Below are positions 24,501 to 30,217 of a stretch of 64,000 nucleotides of DNA, in pieces; positions within the stretch are counted from its first letter, which is position 1, and the number at the start of each line of letters is the position of its first letter. The position numbers were made by a program, and so were the translations under genes. Under the pieces are notes generated by a model, which made no database searches, was not told the DNA's origin, and saw only the letters and a list, made by a program, of their open reading frames with translations. Source of the DNA: Aquimarina acroporae (GTDB lineage Bacteria > Bacteroidota > Bacteroidia > Flavobacteriales > Flavobacteriaceae). Location: positions 248,001 through 312,000 of the forward strand of contig NZ_JALPRE010000011.1 of the NCBI RefSeq assembly GCF_023195925.1, written 5' to 3'.

Positions 24501-25129
24501 CACCAAGTACTGAAGTTATAAAAAACGATGATGGAACATATAAAGTAGTAAATGCCAATGATGATGGAGACACTGGTATTTATGTTGTAGATAATACAGG
24601 TGAAAGAACGGGAGAAATAATAGGTGAAACAAGAAATGCTGATGAGTTCATTAACCCTGAAAATGGAAAAGTATTTAAAGATTTCACTCTTTATGTGGAT
24701 GCGAAGTGGGAAGCAATCCTTAGACCACTTGCAAAAAAAGCTGAAAGTTTAGATTTAATTGAAGTTGCTAATGAATCAAGACCTACGAAAACTTTTGACG
24801 TAAAATATTTTTATCCAAAGCAGGCGAGACTTTTAGGCGGCAAATATGCTACAAGTAGAACTGCAGGAAATTTTTTAGCAGGATATAATGCTCAAGGAGC
24901 TACCTATTATGGAGCAGGTATTAGTTTTGTTACGTTTCAAAAAATCGCAGGCTCTCTTCATAAAAAACAATTTAGTAAATCAAATGTTTTGGGAATTATG
25001 TTTAAAGGTAAGACTTTTGGACCAGCACCTTTTTATGGGGAAGTTCCATATCAGTATAGAGCAAGTAAATTAGGTTGGGATTCAGCCATTTATAACTATT
25101 TGTCTAAAGGAAAAAATATAATAAGATGA
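21521..25129 (+). CDS. RHS-repeat polymorphic-toxin-like protein with DUF6443 N-terminus
   Basis: The 1202-residue protein starts with a signal peptide (~1-20, ending LQAQ) and a DUF6443-type region (ESVTYFDGLGRPTQQRAIKASP). Many YD/RHS repeats follow (YDDLGRQTKEY, YDALGRIAY, YDHMGRVTQQ, YDSNGNM). The RHS core ends at ~860-945 with YYPFGLKHKGY and RYxPxxARWTGxDP-like motifs, finishing NPVYWADPSG. After that a ~257-residue non-RHS tail, more AT-rich, forms the variable C-terminus expected to be the toxin. The tail contains a TSRTAGNFLAGYNA segment but no family I can name with confidence. An overlapping small gene follows, as in toxin/immunity pairs. Confidence 0.85.
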   Translation: MNKNIIYISIVMCLGMQLQAQTTLSDKNYVYSNIPQQPITVGELESPNCTTLDGEYIESVTYFDGLGRPTQQRAIKASPNQKDIVTHITYDDLGRQTKEYLPFESNAAVGEYTTVNITNDINTYYKNTYADDFTGVATANINAYAEKVYEDSPLGRVLKQGAPGTAWKANPTSDSDHTIKFGWEANIANEVVRFEVAFANPANTEAPSLIKNNHYGAGELMVTTTKDENWTVADGNNHTTKEYTNKQGQVVLKRTFASTNSASSEAHDTYYVYDDFGNLTYVIPPKVTVNDGVSATELAELCYQYIYDGRNRLVEKKIPGKDWEYIVYDILDRPVFTQHGNQRGVNTGKTYNCWDVTRYDALGRIAYTGVMINNVNRKLLQSRTTNANDPLHETKQGTEVNIAGTMVHYSRNTYLSSSMTKVYTVNYYDTYSFDKGLLSTPTTVLGQAVTTNTKSLPTGSKVRVLGTDDWITTVTYYDAKGRPIYISSENEYLHTTDIIETELDFTGRVLQTKTSHTKGSNAAIVTIDTFEYDHMGRVTQQTQKINSQDEELIASNSYDALGQLTAKNVGSGLQQIDYAYNVRGWLKGINDVDNLGSDLFGFKISYNNPSVTGVGVPALYNGNISETQWKTANDNKKRAYGYLYDDLNRIKITRYTDNMNAYTGQYNTAYSYDKMGNMLTLGRNTTNGAGSYNQIDNLVYRYSPTSNKLLAVTDNSTSTEGFNDGNKTGDDFEYDSNGNMIVDHNKGISSITYNHLNLPETVSISNSQGTGTITYIYDATGAKQKKIVTDGSSVTNTEYAGGYLYKNNTLEFISMAEGYIEPNNSNGFDYVYQYTDNVGNIRLSYKDANGNGTISQDEILEENNYYPFGLKHKGYNTLVSSTNTALNFKYNGVELEEGLGFNLYEMEVRQYDPTIARWTGIDPVTHHSMSTYNSFDNNPVYWADPSGANAEDLVNEIISKSSGYSSSKWKSNEDGTFSASKGRTAGEKNDSDNPPSTEVIKNDDGTYKVVNANDDGDTGIYVVDNTGERTGEIIGETRNADEFINPENGKVFKDFTLYVDAKWEAILRPLAKKAESLDLIEVANESRPTKTFDVKYFYPKQARLLGGKYATSRTAGNFLAGYNAQGATYYGAGISFVTFQKIAGSLHKKQFSKSNVLGIMFKGKTFGPAPFYGEVPYQYRASKLGWDSAIYNYLSKGKNIIR

Positions 25130-25533
25130 TAAAAAAAAGTGTTATACTCATTGGAGTACTTCTTATAATTGGGGTAATAATTAATCTCTTTTTAGATTTA
25201 AATAAATTAGAAGAGAATATCAATATGGACAACAGTGGAAAATCATATTTAGAAAACGACCATGTCAAAATATCCAGAGTAAGGTGGGGTGTTTCCTCAA
25301 ATCATACAGAAATACTTGTTTTATTAAAGAAAGACAACCTAGAACTAAAATTTAATAATTCAATTTATGTAGAAGACAATAAAGATACAGTCATTATATA
25401 TTCGGAAGAAATCCCTAAAAATTATGTTTATGACAAGAATAACTTCATAACTATAAATAAAATTGACATTGATAAATTATCTGAAATCAGAAAATTTGTC
25501 AAAGACAAAAACCTTATTGAAATAATTTACTAA
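25126..25533 (+). CDS. Membrane-anchored candidate immunity protein
   Basis: The start overlaps the RHS stop in an ATGA tetranucleotide, so the two are translationally coupled. Residues ~5-23 form one hydrophobic helix (VILIGVLLIIGVIINLFL), leaving a ~110-residue soluble domain rich in Lys, Asp and Asn outside the cytoplasm. No family is recognised. Position directly after the RHS tail is the classic immunity slot of polymorphic toxins; if the topology is right, the toxin may act in the periplasm or membrane. All of that is inference from gene order. Confidence 0.65.
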   Translation: MIKKSVILIGVLLIIGVIINLFLDLNKLEENINMDNSGKSYLENDHVKISRVRWGVSSNHTEILVLLKKDNLELKFNNSIYVEDNKDTVIIYSEEIPKNYVYDKNNFITINKIDIDKLSEIRKFVKDKNLIEIIY

Positions 25534-25551
25534 TCCCGATCGCTCGGATAT

Positions 25552-25648
25552 GATAGCGCGGATTTGTAATCCGTGCCAAAATAAATTCAAAAAAACGGTC
25601 ACAGTTTAGTGATCGTTTTTTGTGTTAGAATGTTCGGTGTCAAAAAAA
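25552..25648 (+). repeat. RHS-array module A: 21-bp palindrome plus terminator hairpin
   Basis: The module begins with the palindrome GCGCGGATT-TGT-AATCCGTGC (25556-25576) and continues into a hairpin terminator at 25591-25621 (ACGGTCAC/GTGATCGT with one G:U pair, then a T run). A decayed second copy of the whole ~97-base unit lies at 27020-27117. It ends the RHS and immunity transcript. Confidence 0.75.
25591..25621 (+). terminator. Terminator of the RHS/immunity pair
   Basis: An 8-bp stem (ACGGTCAC/GTGATCGT) with a six-base loop, flanked by an A run upstream and six T residues downstream, lies 58 bases after the immunity gene stop. Confidence 0.7.
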
Positions 25649-25700
25649 ATGAAACTGACTTGTTGTATTTTTAAAAATTAGAAGAACCTATTTAGGTGTA

Positions 25701-25744
25701 GATTTGTTTTTAAGTAGTATTGCATGGGTTGTAAATCTGTATCA
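25701..25744 (+). repeat. RHS-array module B (decayed palindrome)
   Basis: The stretch reads TTTGTTTTTAAGTAGTAT and then a decayed form of the same palindrome (GCATGGGTTGTAAATCTGT). It matches module C at 26155-26198 almost base for base through the first part. It lies directly upstream of the small membrane protein gene at 25762. Confidence 0.6.
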
Positions 25745-25761
25745 ACTAAAAAGACCATAAA

Positions 25762-26127
25762 ATGAAAATTATATATATAATATTTTTTATGATTTTAAAT
25801 TTATTAGTGTTTTCCTTTCTAACTGGAAAGGTTAAGATAAATAGTAGTTTAAAAGCATTACTGATAGTTTTCTTATCAGCCATCGTTTTTTTACATTTCT
25901 CAGATTACTTAAGACTATCTTCAAATGAGGTTTTTTTAATATTACTTACATTTAGTTTAACTCCTATTGCACTTACTCTTTTGGGTAAAATAGCAATTAG
26001 ATTTGCTGTAAAAACAAATAACTCTATAAAAGAACATTTTATATTTAAAATGTTCAATTTTATGATCAATTACATCATTTATATATTAATAACTGTTTTT
26101 CAAATCGTGACGTTAATTAAAGATTAG
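25762..26127 (+). CDS. Small multi-pass membrane protein in the RHS array
   Basis: The 121-residue protein is nearly all hydrophobic, with about four membrane helices (residues ~2-20, 30-46, 57-77 and 96-117). No family is recognised. It lies between modules B and C in the RHS array, where displaced immunity genes accumulate, so it may be an orphan immunity protein against a membrane-active toxin. Base composition is very AT-rich, like the RHS tail and unlike the core genes. Its function is not known. Confidence 0.55.
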   Translation: MKIIYIIFFMILNLLVFSFLTGKVKINSSLKALLIVFLSAIVFLHFSDYLRLSSNEVFLILLTFSLTPIALTLLGKIAIRFAVKTNNSIKEHFIFKMFNFMINYIIYILITVFQIVTLIKD

Positions 26128-26154
26128 ATATATTAACAGATCGTTCGGGCTTAT

Positions 26155-26198
26155 ATTTGTTTTAAGTAGTATCGCACGGATTGCAAATCCGCGCTATC
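26155..26198 (+). repeat. RHS-array module C (intact palindrome)
   Basis: ATTTGTTTTAAGTAGTAT precedes the palindrome GCACGGATT-GCA-AATCCGCGC (26174-26194). It is the better-preserved partner of module B and lies directly before the gene at 26220. Confidence 0.7.
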
Positions 26199-26219
26199 GG
26201 ATTTTTAATTAAAAACATC

Positions 26220-26615
26220 ATGGAGGAAGCATTAAAAATATACATTCAATTTGTAGAAAAATTTGAACAAGAATTAACTTCTAAATATAAAATTCCAGAT
26301 AACTTTTGGAATAAATCAAATGCAAATTTCCCAAAAAAGGGCAGCACAGATAGTTTTAAATATAGTTTTCATGGAGCTGGCTGTAGGGTTGAAAAAAAAG
26401 GGATTGTATGCGAATATGATATTGCTCCATTAAATGAGAACCACATTAAATTTTCTCCTTGGAAATTTTTTAATTTTATAGAAACTAACCCGGATTTAAA
26501 AAAATTAAGTAGAGAAGATTTCGAGTTAGGGTTATCGATACTTGAGAAAAAAAGAAAAATATCTAAAGTGTTTATAGAAGGAATTGAAACTGGGGTTTAC
26601 CAAATACATCAATAA
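26220..26615 (+). CDS. DUF6896-like small protein, candidate orphan immunity protein
   Basis: I use the ATG at 26220 (131 residues, MEEALKIYIQF); an earlier in-frame start at 26181 falls inside repeat module C and is rejected. The central FKYSFHGAGCRVEKKGIVCEYD segment resembles the 'y.FHG.GC...' pattern of DUF6896 proteins, which occur beside polymorphic toxins. No signal peptide or membrane segment is present, so it is cytoplasmic, in contrast to the candidate at 25126. Its position, flanked by palindrome modules C and D and without an adjacent toxin domain, suggests an immunity gene left behind after toxin-tail replacement. Family assignment is from memory. Confidence 0.6.
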   Translation: MEEALKIYIQFVEKFEQELTSKYKIPDNFWNKSNANFPKKGSTDSFKYSFHGAGCRVEKKGIVCEYDIAPLNENHIKFSPWKFFNFIETNPDLKKLSREDFELGLSILEKKRKISKVFIEGIETGVYQIHQ

Positions 26616-26662
26616 CTTCCCGATCACCCGTATTCTATGATTAAATCAAGTAAAACCCAATA

Positions 26663-26683
26663 GCGCGGATTTGTAATCCGTGC
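26663..26683 (+). repeat. RHS-array module D palindrome
   Basis: The palindrome GCGCGGATTTGTAATCCGTGC is split from that length only by position: it is identical to the module A core (25556-25576) over all 21 bases, and here too it is followed by a terminator hairpin (26708-26737). Confidence 0.75.
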
Positions 26684-26707
26684 TATCAACAAACACTGTA
26701 AAAAAAC

Positions 26708-26737
26708 AAAAGCTATATTGGGGTGATATAGCTTTTT
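26708..26737 (+). terminator. Strong intrinsic terminator at the end of the RHS array
   Basis: A perfect 11-bp stem (AAAAGCTATAT/ATATAGCTTTT) with a seven-base loop, followed by T, lies 92 bases after the DUF6896-like gene. Confidence 0.8.
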
Positions 26738-27019
26738 GTTTATGACGATATGTTAGTTTTGGGGCACTTTATTTTTTTAACGATGTTCTTTTATGTTTCT
26801 TTTTAGAGGAAGCCTTTGCTACTTACTTTATGTTTCATAAAACCGATTACTTTATTAACAACTACAGTGTAAAAGTAGCACTCTGAAAATAGAATATAGG
26901 TGTGCTGCTGTCGAAACACCATTCGTCTTCGACCAAACCTATGTTTTCTTTCGGTGAATGGTAAAGTCCGTTGTGTTACCTATAAAAACAGAGGGCAAAA
27001 CCCTTGATCTTTATGATAC
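26738..27019. other. Non-coding, probably relic DNA between RHS array and SGNH gene
   Basis: No gene of believable length or composition is seen in this stretch. It lies between two copies of the palindrome/terminator module (D and E), so it probably once held another small array gene that has decayed. I could not recognise any of it. Confidence 0.4.
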
Positions 27020-27117
27020 GATGGCTCAGATTTGTAATGTGAACCAAAACTAATTCAAATAAAACCGTCACAGTTGTAGTGATCGTTTTTGTGAAAGAAT
27101 GTGTAGTTCCAAAAAAC
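27020..27117 (+). repeat. RHS-array module E (decayed copy of module A)
   Basis: Aligns along its whole length with 25552-25648: a decayed palindrome around ATTTGTAAT, the shared word TAATTCAAA-like stretch, then a terminator hairpin at 27061-27090 (CCGTCAC...GTGATCG and a T run), then GTGxxAGAATGT. It marks the right border of the array. Confidence 0.65.
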
Positions 27118-27165
27118 CGATAAGTTTCTCATACAGACAAAAAACTAATTTGTACCTTGGGTGTC

Positions 27166-27873
27166 ATGACTCGAAAAGTATGTATTTTACTATCTGGTAT
27201 TTGGTTATTGTTTTGCTGTACATCAAACACAGAACTCCCTGAAATGGCAGATAGCAATGAGGTCGAAGAAGTTGAACCCAAGTCTTTTTCTTTTCTCGCT
27301 TTAGGAGATTCGTATACCATTGGACAAGGTGTACAACCCAAAGAAAGCTGGCCATTTCAGCTCAAAGATGCTCTTGAAAACTCAGAAAGAACCATAGAAG
27401 AACTTACTGTCATTGCCAGAACCGGGTGGACCACCAGTGATTTACTACAAGCCATAGTACAACAATCGCCCACTAAACAAGATATGGTGTCTTTATCTAT
27501 TGGGGTGAATAACCAGTTTAGAGGTTTAGAATTTTCAATATTTCAAGAAGAGTTCAATACCTTACTCGATATTGCCATTGATCTGGCAGAATCAAAAGAA
27601 AAGGTTTTTGTCGTTTCGATCCCAGATTATGGAGTTACCCCTTTTGGCTCATATAATAGTGAAAACATAGCCCGAGAGCTAGACATGCATAATGCCTACA
27701 TGAAACAACGTTGTGCAGAGATCAACATTGCTTTTATAGACATTACCCCTATCTCAAGAGAACTGGGCGATGGTAGCAATGCTCTGGCCGATGACAATTT
27801 ACACCCTAGCCCGTTTCAATATAGTTTATGGGTCGAAGAAATTTTGCCTATCGCCAACGCTATTTTAAAATAG
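27166..27873 (+). CDS. SGNH/GDSL-type esterase lipoprotein
   Basis: This is an envelope-anchored hydrolase: lipoprotein signal ending LLFCCTSN, then the block I motif LALGDSYTIGQG with the nucleophilic serine, the block III SIGVNNQFRG with its asparagine, and the block V DDNLHPS with catalytic Asp and His. SGNH enzymes cleave acyl or acetyl esters from lipids or polysaccharides. I chose the ATG at 27166 (235 residues); a TTG at 27157 adds three residues. It begins just after the last RHS-array module and probably belongs to the core genome. Confidence 0.85.
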   Translation: MTRKVCILLSGIWLLFCCTSNTELPEMADSNEVEEVEPKSFSFLALGDSYTIGQGVQPKESWPFQLKDALENSERTIEELTVIARTGWTTSDLLQAIVQQSPTKQDMVSLSIGVNNQFRGLEFSIFQEEFNTLLDIAIDLAESKEKVFVVSIPDYGVTPFGSYNSENIARELDMHNAYMKQRCAEINIAFIDITPISRELGDGSNALADDNLHPSPFQYSLWVEEILPIANAILK

Positions 27874-27884
27874 AGCGGTATTAA

Positions 27885-27904
27885 ATTGTCCAAAACAGAC
27901 AACC
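27885..27904. promoter_or_regulatory. Putative operator, copy 1, upstream of the AraC/GyrI regulator
   Basis: ATTGTCCAAAACAGACAACC nearly repeats 28822-28841. It lies 40 bases above a TATCTTTC sequence (27925-27932, near-match to TAnnTTTG) and 64 bases above the ATG at 27949, pointing to autoregulation. Confidence 0.5.
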
Positions 27905-27948
27905 ATATTCTATTTTCTGATGCGTATCTTTCACAGAAAGCCTAATAT

Positions 27949-28818
27949 ATGAGTAACCCTACACAATTAGATCGATATAAGGCACTTCTTAATTTTATTG
28001 ATAAGAAGTTTAAAGAAAATATTTCTATACAGGATATAGAAGATGTTTCCTTTTACTCCTACCGAAATATAAATCGAATTTTCTTGTCACTGCATCACGA
28101 AACCATTGGGAAATACATAAAAAGAATAAAGCTCGAAAAAGCTGCACAATACCTTAAATTTTCTGACACCCAAATAGCCGATATCGCACTCGAAATAGGG
28201 TATAGCGATTTAGCAGCGTTTAGTAAAGCTTTCAAAAATCAGTTTAACTGCTCTCCTTCTCAATTCAGAGAAGCTCAGGAAATCAAACAACAACTTATAA
28301 AGAATGCTATTTCTGAAAATGCAAAAACATTTGAACCTCAATTAACATTTGAAATAGAAGAATTACCCGGTCTGGATATTGTATACCTCACCTATCAAGG
28401 TTCTTTTGAAGATTTAGGAGCGATTAAAAAGGTTTGGGATCAACTTTTGAAGTTTGCATCCCGAAAAAATCTTATCGATGATCATAGTATTTTTCTAGCC
28501 GAAGTTCTCGACGATAATGAAATTACAGATCAGTTACATTGCAGATATAATGCTGCCATGGTTCTAGAATCACCCTTATCTTTTACTCCAAAAGGGCTGT
28601 TTAGAACCAAAACCATTCCTCCTCAGAAATATGCCAAATTTTTGCATAAAGGGTCACACGAAGATTCATTAATCACCTATGATTATATCTACTCTCATTG
28701 GATGAGCGATATACAGCTGGAGCTAGAAGACAAGCCAACCTTAGAGTTTTTTCTTAATGACGATGCCAACACTCCACCAAACGAACTACTTACCGAAATT
28801 TATATTCCTATCAAATAG
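27949..28818 (+). CDS. AraC-family regulator with GyrI-like effector domain
   Basis: An N-terminal AraC DNA-binding domain (residues ~5-110, with IADIALEIGYSDLAAFSKAFKNQFNCSPSQFR) is joined to a C-terminal GyrI-like/AraC effector-binding domain (~125-289, FEIEELPGLDIVYLTYQGSFEDL). This is the Rob/SoxS-related arrangement that senses small hydrophobic or amphipathic molecules. The putative operator upstream occurs again ahead of the sterol-desaturase-type gene, suggesting that the protein controls itself and that neighbour. Cytoplasmic; 289 residues is typical. Confidence 0.87.
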   Translation: MSNPTQLDRYKALLNFIDKKFKENISIQDIEDVSFYSYRNINRIFLSLHHETIGKYIKRIKLEKAAQYLKFSDTQIADIALEIGYSDLAAFSKAFKNQFNCSPSQFREAQEIKQQLIKNAISENAKTFEPQLTFEIEELPGLDIVYLTYQGSFEDLGAIKKVWDQLLKFASRKNLIDDHSIFLAEVLDDNEITDQLHCRYNAAMVLESPLSFTPKGLFRTKTIPPQKYAKFLHKGSHEDSLITYDYIYSHWMSDIQLELEDKPTLEFFLNDDANTPPNELLTEIYIPIK

Positions 28819-28821
28819 GAG

Positions 28822-28841
28822 ATTGTCCAAAACTAACAAAC
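28822..28841. promoter_or_regulatory. Putative operator, copy 2, upstream of the sterol-desaturase gene
   Basis: ATTGTCCAAAACTAACAAAC matches 27885-27904 at most positions. It is again 40 bases above a -7-like element (TACTTTTG, 28862-28869) and 65 bases above an ATG (28887), so the whole promoter arrangement is duplicated. Confidence 0.5.
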
Positions 28842-28861
28842 TCCCAAGCTAGCATTGCTCT

Positions 28862-28869
28862 TACTTTTG
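28862..28869 (+). promoter_or_regulatory. Predicted -7 element before the sterol-desaturase gene
   Basis: TACTTTTG fits TAnnTTTG exactly. The spacing to the upstream operator equals that at the AraC gene. No good -33 element is present, which suits an activator-dependent promoter. Confidence 0.45.
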
Positions 28870-28886
28870 TACTGTAAGCCAAATAT

Positions 28887-28913
28887 ATGAGCAAAACAAA
28901 GTTTCACAAATAA
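28887..28913 (+). other. Eight-codon mini-ORF at the position of the duplicated AraC start
   Basis: ATG AGC ... TAA encodes MSKTKFHK and stands exactly where the AraC gene starts relative to the duplicated promoter (compare ATATATGAG at 27945-27953 and 28883-28891). It is either the stub of a lost second regulator gene or a leader peptide; I favour a relic. Confidence 0.35.
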
Positions 28914-28986
28914 CGGTACCCCATTTTTTAGCGTTTACAGGCTTTGATCTGGTTCTTACACTTTTTCCCAAATAACAAATAACCGT

Positions 28987-29865
28987 ATGATGAATATAGA
29001 AGAAATCACTATCCTTTTTGAAAATTCTAAGGTCTTAACCTATGTGGGGTATTTCTTTATAATTAATATCTCTTTGATTTTTTTTGAAATAGTTCTCGAT
29101 GTATTTACAGCAAAAGAGCGTCGCTGGAAAGATACCGGAGCCAATATTATCATCTTTTTTATGGGACAATTACTCGAAAAAACCCTATTTGGGTCGATTG
29201 GTATTATTTGCCTTTTACCTTTTCATTACCTCACTCCATTAGAAATCCCGATGAACGGTTGGACCTGGGCACTTGCCCTACTAGCAGCAGATTTCACCTA
29301 TTACTGGATGCACCGCATCGAGCATGAACATCGCATATTATGGGCAAATCATAGTGTGCACCATTCTTCTGAAGATTACAACCTTACGATATCAATGCGT
29401 TTAAGCATCGTTGAAAGTGCTATCGAATGGATTTTTCTAATCCCTATGATTCTCGTTGGCTTCAATCCGTTTCAGGCTATAATTGCATTGCTTTTTGTAG
29501 CGCAATACCAAACCTGGATTCATACAGAACGAATCGTAAAATTAGGTTGGCTCGATGAAGTATTTAATACCCCTTCTGTGCATCGTGTGCATCATGGGTC
29601 GAATACCAAATACCTGGATAAGAACTATGGTGGCATATTAATCCTCTGGGACAAACTGTTTGGCACCTTTCAACGTGAAGAAGAAAAAGTGATCTATGGG
29701 CTTACCAAAAACATCAATTCGAACAATCCCATTACCATCAATTTTATTGAATATAAAAACATCTGGAAAGATGTAAAAAAATGCAGAACCTGGAAAGATA
29801 GATTTAAAATCATCTTCGGAAATCTTATTTGGAAACCTTCATATTTTAAAAACGATAATCTATGA
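28987..29865 (+). CDS. Sterol desaturase / fatty acid hydroxylase family membrane protein
   Basis: This is a di-iron membrane oxygenase. Four to five membrane helices surround the histidine clusters HRIEHEHRILWANHSVHHSS and TPSVHRVHHGSN, which match the HxxxH, HxxHH and HxxHH pattern of the fatty acid hydroxylase superfamily. It would hydroxylate or desaturate a lipid such as a sterol, carotenoid or fatty acid; the substrate is not evident. It lies downstream of the AraC/GyrI regulator, shares its putative operator, and overlaps the next gene (ATGA). 292 residues is usual for the family. Confidence 0.85.
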   Translation: MMNIEEITILFENSKVLTYVGYFFIINISLIFFEIVLDVFTAKERRWKDTGANIIIFFMGQLLEKTLFGSIGIICLLPFHYLTPLEIPMNGWTWALALLAADFTYYWMHRIEHEHRILWANHSVHHSSEDYNLTISMRLSIVESAIEWIFLIPMILVGFNPFQAIIALLFVAQYQTWIHTERIVKLGWLDEVFNTPSVHRVHHGSNTKYLDKNYGGILILWDKLFGTFQREEEKVIYGLTKNINSNNPITINFIEYKNIWKDVKKCRTWKDRFKIIFGNLIWKPSYFKNDNL

Positions 29866-30215
29866 CCACCACCATAGCAACAGCAGTAGTCGCCCTTTTA
29901 CGAGAAAAGAAGTTTTTGGAAGCACAAAAGCAGTGGTTTGCAGAAGATGCTATAAATCAAGAACCTGAAGCATATCAGCAAAAATCTGTGTCTGGGCTTA
30001 AAGCCATGATGCAAAAAGAAAAAAACTTTTTATCGATAATTAAGCAGTGGAACCACTTTCAGGTGTCGGATCCTTTAATTGCCAAAGATCATTTTAGTAT
30101 TCATATGGTTACAGATGTTACTTTGGTAAACGATCAACGCGTTGCTATAGATGAGATTATCGTGTATGAGGTAAACGATCAAAAAATTACTAAGGAGCAG
30201 TTCTTTTATTTATAG
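29862..30215 (+). CDS. SnoaL/NTF2-like small protein coupled to the hydroxylase
   Basis: The 117-residue protein begins within the stop codon of the hydroxylase gene (ATGA overlap), so the two are translationally coupled. The fold pattern (REKKFLEAQKQWFAEDAINQEPE, then strands with FSIHMVTDVTLVNDQRVAIDEIIVYEVNDQKITKEQFFY) is that of SnoaL-like/NTF2-like proteins. It may carry or modify the product of the membrane oxygenase, which is inference from coupling. Cytoplasmic. Its stop codon lies two bases from that of dprA on the other strand. Confidence 0.7.
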   Translation: MTTTIATAVVALLREKKFLEAQKQWFAEDAINQEPEAYQQKSVSGLKAMMQKEKNFLSIIKQWNHFQVSDPLIAKDHFSIHMVTDVTLVNDQRVAIDEIIVYEVNDQKITKEQFFYL

Positions 30216-30217
30216 TT

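Noticed and set aside
25552..27117. Palindromic modules considered as tRNA genes or tRNA fragments
   Set aside because: There is no T-loop (GTTCRANNC), no acceptor-stem pairing and no 3' CCA context; the units are simple palindromes plus terminators.
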